From NCBI GenBank assembly GCA_964446295.1, contig CAYUNR010000053.1, positions 1 to 10,095 of the forward strand: a stretch of DNA of 10,095 bases, given 5' to 3'. The stretch is from CAITNM01 sp964446295 (lineage in GTDB: Bacteria > Pseudomonadota > Alphaproteobacteria > Paracaedibacterales > CAITNM01). The notes beneath the pieces are model-generated. The model saw only the letters and a program-made list of their open reading frames with translations. It ran no database searches and was not told the DNA's origin. Made by a program: the position numbers and the translations under genes. Shown here one piece after another: positions 5,579-10,095 of this stretch; position 1 is the first letter of the stretch; each line of letters begins with the position of its first letter.

Positions 5579-6310
5579 GTGCTTTTTATAAAAAATATCG
5601 TTTTGTGTTTAGGAATATTACTTACGGCAAATATTTCAAGTGTTTCGAGCGCAATACCTGATGAATCATTAGAGCCAGAATCAAAGGTATTAATTGTCCA
5701 TGACTACTCATTTTTAAGCAGAGAACACATTGAAAAAAATGGATTAGATTCACCTTATGGCAAACTTTATTTCGAGTTTATACCAGGAATAACCAAAGAA
5801 AATATACCTGAAAATCATGTAGCTATAGAAACTTCTCTTCAAAAAACTTTTGTATACAATGGAAGCCTCCTTGAAGGAGTTTTACCAAGAAGATTTAAAA
5901 ATTATTACAACATGTCATGCATGCTATTATCCACTTACATTGAAAAACAAGCCTTAGCAGCTAGAATTAGAAGGAACAACTTATCCTCAGAACTACAAGT
6001 GCTCCCCAATGAAACACTTATTTTTGACCCTATAACAGCTTATCCGATAGTTGTATCCAAAAACGATGAAAGAGTTCTTAAAAATCATAACTACAGGTTT
6101 CAACCACCCAAAAACTTAAATAGCACTGAGTTTGAGCCTCATCATTTTATATACAGGCCTACTATCACTTTTCGCGAACGATTTCTTCCAAATGAGCTAA
6201 TTTTTCCAGCTGTTAAAAGTAGTAGTAGCGGCAGAAATATTTTTGGCACACATCCAACTACTTGTCGACAATATAGCACCTACATACGAGCTTTAAGACG
6301 TTTTTTATAA
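5579..6310 (+). CDS. Secreted protein of unknown function, first copy of a tandem pair
   Basis: This 243-residue protein does not match a family I recognise. The only workable start is GTG at 5579: an in-frame TAA lies at 5564-5566, and the following residues MLFIKNIVL match the ATG-initiated second copy exactly. A signal peptide has a hydrophobic core (about 7-17) and a likely cut after SSA at residue 25. The mature part begins IPDESLEPESKVLIV and includes the conserved blocks YFEFIPGITKENIPENHVA (64-82), MSCMLLSTYIE (112-122), ETLIFDPITAYP (145-156) and a basic C-terminus YSTYIRALRRF. Two mature cysteines (114 and 229) are shared with the second copy and could pair. Relative to that copy it carries about nine extra residues around positions 127-138. 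No enzymatic motif is seen. It lies 30 bp upstream of its paralog, probably in one transcript. Strong conservation between copies shows it is a real gene. Confidence 0.8.
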   Translation: MLFIKNIVLCLGILLTANISSVSSAIPDESLEPESKVLIVHDYSFLSREHIEKNGLDSPYGKLYFEFIPGITKENIPENHVAIETSLQKTFVYNGSLLEGVLPRRFKNYYNMSCMLLSTYIEKQALAARIRRNNLSSELQVLPNETLIFDPITAYPIVVSKNDERVLKNHNYRFQPPKNLNSTEFEPHHFIYRPTITFRERFLPNELIFPAVKSSSSGRNIFGTHPTTCRQYSTYIRALRRFL

Positions 6311-6340
6311 AGGTGTAAAATTACTTATTTTGGATTATAT

Positions 6341-7027
6341 ATGCTTTTTATAAAGAATATCGTTTTGTCTTTAGGAATATTAATAGCAACAAATTCTGTG
6401 AATGCAATATCTGATGAATCATTAGAGCCCGACTCAAAGGTATTAATTGTCTACAACTACTCATCTTTAAGTAGAGAATACATTGAAAAAAACGGATTAG
6501 ATGCTCCTGCAGGTAAAATTTATTTCGAATTTATACCAGGAATAACTAAAGAAAATATACCAGAAAATCACGTCGCTAAAGAAGTCAAACCCCACAATAC
6601 TTGGGTATATAACGGCAATTTTCTTGATGGAAAATTACCAATATGGTTTAAAAATTTCTACAACTTGTCATGCATGCTCTTATCTACTTACATTGAAATG
6701 CAGGACTTAGCCTTAGAACTAAAGGTGCTTTCCGATGAAACCCTTATTTTTGACCCTATAACAGCTTATCCGAAAGTTGTATCTAAAAATAACGAAAGGG
6801 TTCTTAAAGATTTAAGTTACAAATCTAGGGTACCTGCAAACATAGATGACATTACGCATCATTTTATATACAGACCTATCATCGCAGTGTATGGAGACGT
6901 TCCTGCAAATAAGCTCATTTTTCCAGCTGTTAAAAGCAGTAGTGGCAGTAGAAATATTTCTGGTACACATCCAATTACTTGTCGACCATATAGTACTTAC
7001 ATACGGGCCTTAAGGCGTTTTTTCTAA
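6341..7027 (+). CDS. Secreted protein of unknown function, second copy of a tandem pair
   Basis: This 228-residue protein is a close paralog of the gene directly upstream, with well over half of the residues identical along the full length. It starts with ATG at 6341 in the same context (MLFIKNIVLSLGIL). The signal peptide probably ends after VNA at residue 22, giving a mature protein that begins ISDESLEPDSKVLIV. The same blocks recur: YFEFIPGITKENIPENHVA, LSCMLLSTYIE, ETLIFDPITAYP, HHFIYRP, LIFPAVKSSS and YSTYIRALRRF. The two mature cysteines are at 111 and 214. Many DNA differences between copies are at third codon positions while the protein blocks stay fixed, which suggests both products are selected. 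Function is unknown; a secreted effector or envelope protein is possible but not shown. Only 30 bp without a visible promoter separate it from the first copy, so co-transcription is likely. Confidence 0.8.
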   Translation: MLFIKNIVLSLGILIATNSVNAISDESLEPDSKVLIVYNYSSLSREYIEKNGLDAPAGKIYFEFIPGITKENIPENHVAKEVKPHNTWVYNGNFLDGKLPIWFKNFYNLSCMLLSTYIEMQDLALELKVLSDETLIFDPITAYPKVVSKNNERVLKDLSYKSRVPANIDDITHHFIYRPIIAVYGDVPANKLIFPAVKSSSGSRNISGTHPITCRPYSTYIRALRRFF

Positions 7028-7100
7028 GGATATAAATTACCTTTATTATTACAAAAAATACTATTTAACGATTTTTTAATTTATTTTGCTTCATACTGAA

Positions 7101-7121
7101 CCCACCCAAATAAGGGGTGGG
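7101..7121. terminator. GC-rich hairpin between convergent genes, possible bidirectional terminator
   Basis: CCCACCC (7101-7107) pairs with GGGTGGG (7115-7121) around a 7-base loop. It lies midway between the convergent secreted-protein pair (ends 7027) and the MFS gene (ends 7199), where a shared terminator would be useful. Neither strand has a proper T run directly after the stem. A weaker A/T hairpin (AAAAAAT at 7053-7059 with ATTTTTT at 7071-7077) precedes it. Confidence 0.4.
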
Positions 7122-7198
7122 GTCTGCGTAAGTGTTAATATATAAAGCTAAGCTGTGCATGCCAACAGAACAAATGCTATGAAAAATACATTGAGTTA

Positions 7199-8440
7199 TC
7201 AATGAGCCGCGTTTCTCTTTCGACACCATCCAACAACAATAACCAGTATTCCACCGATTGCTGCCGCAGCAGGAATAATCAGTAGTGCATGTTGGTAAGA
7301 TTGCATAGTATAGGTGCGAATTCCATCTGCCATTAGCCCCGTCCAGAAATGATCCATCGCCCAGCCAATAGTGCTGTGGAAAAATGACCCGCCAAGCATG
7401 TTAATGCAATTTAAAAACGCGATAGTAATGCCCAACATAGCAGGTGTTACCAGTTCACTTCCTGTTGCAAAAACTAAGACCTGATAACAGCACAAAATGC
7501 CCACTACGAAAAATAGCGCTGAAAGTGAATAAGCGTTGAAAAACGTAGTGGCATACAGTAACCACAAGAATGCCAATACCATGCCCAAACTGCACATTGT
7601 AATGACTGAATAATTACCAATACGTTTTGCCCAAGCCGCTAGTAGCGGCCCCCCAAATAACATGCCAACGAAAATGTAGGAAACAAAACCCGCAGCATCT
7701 GCTTTGTTAACAGCAATGGCCTGCATAAGATAATTCACGCCCCAAACATCTGCGAAGCCTTCTAAAGGGCCAACCATCAGCAAGTTAGAAATTGCCAATA
7801 GCCAAATGGTTGATGAACTTAGTAATTTGCGAAGGTCTTTTACGCAAAGGGTTGATTGCTCTTTTTCTTGTGCTGTTGAGCTGGTTTTTAAAAACAATAA
7901 CGTCAACACGCCAATGCCAATACTGACACAGGCCAACACGAAGGCTACTTGCTGCCATCCACAATTTTCAACAAGCAAACTAACAGGTTTGCCTCCATAA
8001 ATAGCGCCCAGTAACCCAACCGTGAATGAAAAACCAACCATGCGCGCGTAGTATTGCCTGCCAAACCACTGGGAAATCACTTTAGATGTTGCTAAAAACC
8101 CAGCGGCTGAACCGGCACCCACTAGAAACCGGCTTATAAGTGCTAATGTCCAGTTATCGGTATAGGTAAATAGCAATGTTGAAAGCCCGCACAAAACGGC
8201 ACAAATGCATACCACATAGCGCGCCCCAAAACGGTCAAGCAACACGGCAATGGGCAACTGCATTCCGGCGTATCCGTAATAATAAACAGAGGCTAATAAT
8301 CCAAAACCAGTGGCATCAATCTGAAATTGTTGCATAATTTGCTGCATCATTAAGCTTGGCCAAAGTCGCAATACAAACTGATAGGTAAAGAACGATAAGG
8401 GGAACACCCACATCGCATACGGTAGAATTCTTTTAGACAT
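7199..8440 (-). CDS. MFS transporter (inner membrane, 12 TM type)
   Basis: This 413-residue protein is a major facilitator superfamily carrier of the cytoplasmic membrane. It has many hydrophobic segments of about 20 residues, in line with the usual 12 helices in two halves. Motif A is present in reduced form as LLDRFGARY (67-75) after helix 2. Other marks are RFLVGAGSAAGF, SFTVGLLGAIYGGKP, and GPLEGFADVWG at the start of the second half, the last identical in the partial MFS protein at 9235-10095. The start is ATG at 8440: GAGG (8450-8447 on the minus strand) sits 6 bases upstream. An in-frame TTG at 8452 overlaps that ribosome binding site and is rejected. The carrier belongs to a group common in intracellular bacteria such as Rickettsiales and Legionella, which import host metabolites, but the substrate cannot be read from the sequence. 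Confidence 0.93.
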   Translation of the reverse strand: MSKRILPYAMWVFPLSFFTYQFVLRLWPSLMMQQIMQQFQIDATGFGLLASVYYYGYAGMQLPIAVLLDRFGARYVVCICAVLCGLSTLLFTYTDNWTLALISRFLVGAGSAAGFLATSKVISQWFGRQYYARMVGFSFTVGLLGAIYGGKPVSLLVENCGWQQVAFVLACVSIGIGVLTLLFLKTSSTAQEKEQSTLCVKDLRKLLSSSTIWLLAISNLLMVGPLEGFADVWGVNYLMQAIAVNKADAAGFVSYIFVGMLFGGPLLAAWAKRIGNYSVITMCSLGMVLAFLWLLYATTFFNAYSLSALFFVVGILCCYQVLVFATGSELVTPAMLGITIAFLNCINMLGGSFFHSTIGWAMDHFWTGLMADGIRTYTMQSYQHALLIIPAAAAIGGILVIVVGWCRKRNAAH

Positions 8441-8644
8441 AATAAACCTCAAGAAATTTGAAGAAACAATTTTAATTTTTTAAATATGTGAATATGAAAA
8501 GATGTATCGACGGGGCTAGCCACCAATATTGTAAGATATGATAATGATGGTTCTGTGTTGATGGACCAGCATTTTTCCTTTTACGCCTAAGAAGTTCTTC
8601 AGGATTAATGATACACCGTGGCAGAATTTAATCAATATTTTTTG
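8441..8644. other. Intergenic region, minus-strand genes on both sides
   Basis: This 204-bp stretch separates the stop of the mazG-like gene from the MFS gene, both on the minus strand. It should hold the MFS promoter, but no -35/-10 pair with proper spacing stands out, only AT-rich sequence. Two short palindromes occur, AAGAAGTTCTT (8589-8599) and GGCTAGCC (8514-8521); neither can be assigned a role. No ORF or RNA gene was found. Confidence 0.4.
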
Positions 8645-9022
8645 CTAAGATAAACCTTGCTCTTTTCGTTTTGCTTTATCCCAAAACGCTAATTTTTGGG
8701 CCCGAGAAACGTTTTTAAAATCACTGGCGCCCTCCTCCTGGATTATTTCATGTAACGCATCAAAACGCTTTTCAAATTTTTTTCGCGCACAAGCGATGGT
8801 TTCTTTAACATCAAACCCACAAAAATCAACCAGAGTAATCCAAGCGTGCAATACATCACTTAGCTCTTCTTGAAGGGTTTCTGAGTTGGGTTTTTGCAAT
8901 TCTTGCTTTACTTCATTAAGCTCTGATTCTATTTGCTTGATAATTTGTAGGGGATCATCCCAATAAAAGCCAACATCTGCTGCGTGCTTGTAGTCACTTA
9001 GAATTTTATCAAGATCGTCCAT
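8645..9022 (-). CDS. mazG: MazG-type nucleotide pyrophosphohydrolase, single domain
   Basis: This 125-residue cytoplasmic protein matches the C-terminal half of E. coli MazG, which hydrolyses (d)NTPs to monophosphate and pyrophosphate. The match is colinear: DVGFYWDDP (16-24) resembles the VGFDW opening of that half, followed by the metal-binding helices with E34-x-x-E37 and E53-x-x-D56 (ESELNEV...EELSDVLHAW). It ends in KKFEKRFDALHEIIQEEG and a closing W.KAK. The full E. coli protein has two MazG repeats and about 260 residues; here only one repeat is present. Single-domain MazG proteins form active dimers or tetramers in other bacteria, so this is not necessarily a broken gene. The ATG at 9022 is preceded by TAGGA about ten bases upstream and by a TATAAT -10 box. 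House-cleaning of aberrant nucleotides or alarmone control is the likely role. It is not adjacent to mazE/mazF. Confidence 0.85.
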   Translation of the reverse strand: MDDLDKILSDYKHAADVGFYWDDPLQIIKQIESELNEVKQELQKPNSETLQEELSDVLHAWITLVDFCGFDVKETIACARKKFEKRFDALHEIIQEEGASDFKNVSRAQKLAFWDKAKRKEQGLS

Positions 9023-9058
9023 AGCTAGTTTTTCCTACTCTTGAACCAACAATAGGGC

Positions 9059-9087
9059 ATTATAAGATTTTTTGGCATGATTGACAG
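9059..9087 (-). promoter_or_regulatory. Promoter of the mazG-like gene, minus strand
   Basis: On the minus strand a perfect TATAAT occupies 9064-9059, with CTGTCA (9087-9082, four of six bases) 17 bp upstream. Transcription would start near 9052, about 30 nt before the ATG at 9022. The -35 element overlaps that of the divergent MFS promoter. Confidence 0.55.
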
Positions 9088-9108
9088 CCATAATATATCT
9101 GCTATATT
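9081..9108 (+). promoter_or_regulatory. Promoter of the downstream MFS gene
   Basis: A perfect TTGACA (9081-9086) and TATATT (9103-9108, five of six) are 16 bp apart. The predicted start near 9115 leaves a leader of about 120 nt before the ATG at 9235, which contains the stem-loop at 9146-9180. This is one of the strongest promoter matches in the window. Confidence 0.65.
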
Positions 9109-9145
9109 CAAGTCATGTATAGGAAATATTCATCACTTTTAGACC

Positions 9146-9180
9146 TAAATCTGCGCAGCTAGTGCTGCGATAGATATTTA
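9146..9180 (+). promoter_or_regulatory. Stem-loop in the 5' leader of the second MFS gene
   Basis: CGCAGC (9154-9159) pairs with GCTGCG (9164-9169) around TAGT. The stem can extend outward through C9151-G9173 and T9152-A9172 to TAAAT (9146-9150) with ATTTA (9176-9180), with small internal loops. It lies 55 nt before the start codon, too far to hide the ribosome binding site directly. No known riboswitch class is recognised. Confidence 0.4.
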
Positions 9181-9234
9181 TTTTCCAATTCCACAATTTA
9201 AAATTAGTTCAAACTCCACACACCGGAGACGCAT

Positions 9235-10095
9235 ATGTTATCTTTATCACCTTATCAAGCTTGGTCCATGTGGGCTGTGGCCACGTTATTTTATGCATAT
9301 CAATATGTTTTACGTGTTCTACCAAATGTTATAAGGGAAGAACTTCTGGTCCATTTTAACACTAATGCGCTAGAGTTTGGGCAGTTCGCAGGCTTATATT
9401 ATTTAAGCTACTCGTTGATGCACATCCCCTTAGCAATATGGCTAGATCGAAAAAATCCTAAATATATAATTCCTCTTTGTATTCTAGCAACCGTAGGTGG
9501 CATTGTTCCCTTACTGATTAGCGATACAATTGCTGCTGCCAATATTGGACGATTCATTATGGGAATTGGTTCATCTGGCGCCATTTTAGGTGTATTTAAA
9601 GTCATCCGTTTAGGGTTTCCAGAATCACATTTCAACAGAATGCTGGGACTTTCTGTGACAGTTGGTCTTGTTGGCGCTTTGTATGGCGGCCTTCCGGTTA
9701 GAACCTTGCTTGAAACGACTCACTGGCAAGACATTGTTTTATATTTTTGCTGGATCGGTGGCTTTCTTGCGGTATTGGCATATGTAGTCATCCCATCTAA
9801 ATATAAGCCAATTATTTCAACGCACAACATTATGGACGACATTATCCAAGTGCTTAAAAATAAGAACGTGCTTATGGTCTGTATTTGTGCGGGATTGATG
9901 CTTGGGCCTTTAGAAGGCTTTGCCGATGTTTGGGGAGCTGGATTTTCGCAAAGTGTTTATCAAATAGCACCTGCAAAAGCTGCCGGTATATCTTCCTTAA
10001 TGTTTTTAGGAATGTTGTTTGGCGCCCCTGGTCTTACCTATATGGCGGATTACCTAAAAGCTCATATAAAAATTATTATTGGCGCGGCGCTATTC
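9235..10095 (+). CDS. MFS transporter, N-terminal 287 residues (3' end outside window)
   Basis: The frame from ATG 9235 stays open to the window end. GGAG (9225-9228), 6 bases before the ATG, is a strong ribosome binding site. The protein is a multi-helix cytoplasmic-membrane carrier related to the MFS gene at 7199-8440. Shared stretches in the same order are YQ.VLR near the N-terminus, RF..G.GS in helix 4, TVGL.GA.YGG.PV, GPLEGFADVWG (identical) and GMLFG.P. Motif A is altered: IWLDRKNPKY replaces LLDRFGARY, so the usual glycine of the loop between helices 2 and 3 is missing. The two carriers are therefore old duplicates, probably with different substrates, which cannot be told from sequence. 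The gene is divergent from the mazG-like gene and has its own strong promoter and a structured leader. Confidence 0.9.
   Translation, partial: MLSLSPYQAWSMWAVATLFYAYQYVLRVLPNVIREELLVHFNTNALEFGQFAGLYYLSYSLMHIPLAIWLDRKNPKYIIPLCILATVGGIVPLLISDTIAAANIGRFIMGIGSSGAILGVFKVIRLGFPESHFNRMLGLSVTVGLVGALYGGLPVRTLLETTHWQDIVLYFCWIGGFLAVLAYVVIPSKYKPIISTHNIMDDIIQVLKNKNVLMVCICAGLMLGPLEGFADVWGAGFSQSVYQIAPAKAAGISSLMFLGMLFGAPGLTYMADYLKAHIKIIIGAALF

Larger units (their letters stand above)
5579..7050 (+). repeat. Tandem gene duplication, two units
   Basis: The two units (5579-6335 and 6341-7050, approximate ends) encode paralogous secreted proteins. Similarity continues past the stop codons: AGG, then two or three variable bases, then AAATTAC and a T-rich stretch follows both stops (near 6311-6330 and 7027-7045). 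The duplicated unit therefore included the 3' flank, and the copies have diverged substantially, so the duplication is not recent. Confidence 0.8.

Noticed and set aside
8441..8452. TTG at 8452 as MFS start (adds four residues)
   Set aside because: It overlaps the GAGG ribosome binding site that fits the ATG at 8440 with 6-base spacing.
8589..8599. AAGAAGTTCTT palindrome downstream of the mazG-like gene
   Set aside because: The single-base centre cannot form a hairpin loop, and the site is not near a recognisable promoter.
9408..9635. 75-codon minus-strand ORF
   Set aside because: It lies inside the second MFS gene, which has motifs, a ribosome binding site and a promoter on the plus strand.
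1..10095. CRISPR array, insertion sequence, prophage or defence cluster
   Set aside because: No spaced direct repeats, transposase, integrase or recognised defence genes were seen; the DUF4143 ATPase alone is not evidence of a defence system.

Overview
The window (about 40% G+C by eye) looks like chromosome from an alphaproteobacterium, plausibly a host-associated one of the Holosporales/Rickettsiales kind. The ArgS tail, SfsA and the serine hydroxymethyltransferase all read like alphaproteobacterial family members. The low G+C, the small orphan secreted proteins, the DUF4143-type ATPase and the paired MFS carriers fit an intracellular or symbiotic lifestyle. This placement rests on remembered family sequences, not on a search.

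Layout. Positions 2-3421 form a plus-strand block: the 3' end of argS, sfsA (sharing one base with argS), a DUF4143-type AAA ATPase with its own promoter-like region, and tilS (overlapping the ATPase gene by 4 bp). Next comes an orphan gene for a small secreted four-cysteine protein (3554-4030) with a good sigma70-type promoter. It is followed by a hairpin, a tRNA-Thr(GGU) gene with its own promoter, and glyA only 30 bp beyond the tRNA. The glyA frame has no ATG, GTG or TTG between the tRNA and the first conserved residues. A well-placed Shine-Dalgarno sequence points to an ATA codon as the start, unless the assembly has an error there. A terminator-like hairpin closes glyA.

Positions 5579-7027 hold two tandem, clearly duplicated genes for secreted proteins of unrecognised function, again with AT-rich palindromic sequence at the upstream promoter region. 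Positions 7199-10095 hold two related MFS transporters: one complete on the minus strand, and one on the plus strand running off the window end. They flank a stand-alone MazG C-terminal-type nucleotide pyrophosphohydrolase on the minus strand. The mazG-like gene and the second MFS gene are divergent, and their predicted promoters overlap at the -35 elements. The MFS leader can fold into a stem-loop.

How the genes work together. Most genes are ordinary housekeeping: tRNA charging (argS), tRNA modification (tilS), one-carbon metabolism (glyA), nucleotide clean-up (mazG-like) and transport. The window shows no defence system, CRISPR array, insertion sequence or prophage. The parts most worth a second look are the tRNA-Thr/glyA junction with its apparent non-canonical start, the tandem secreted paralogs, and the palindromes at the promoters of the secreted-protein and ATPase genes.
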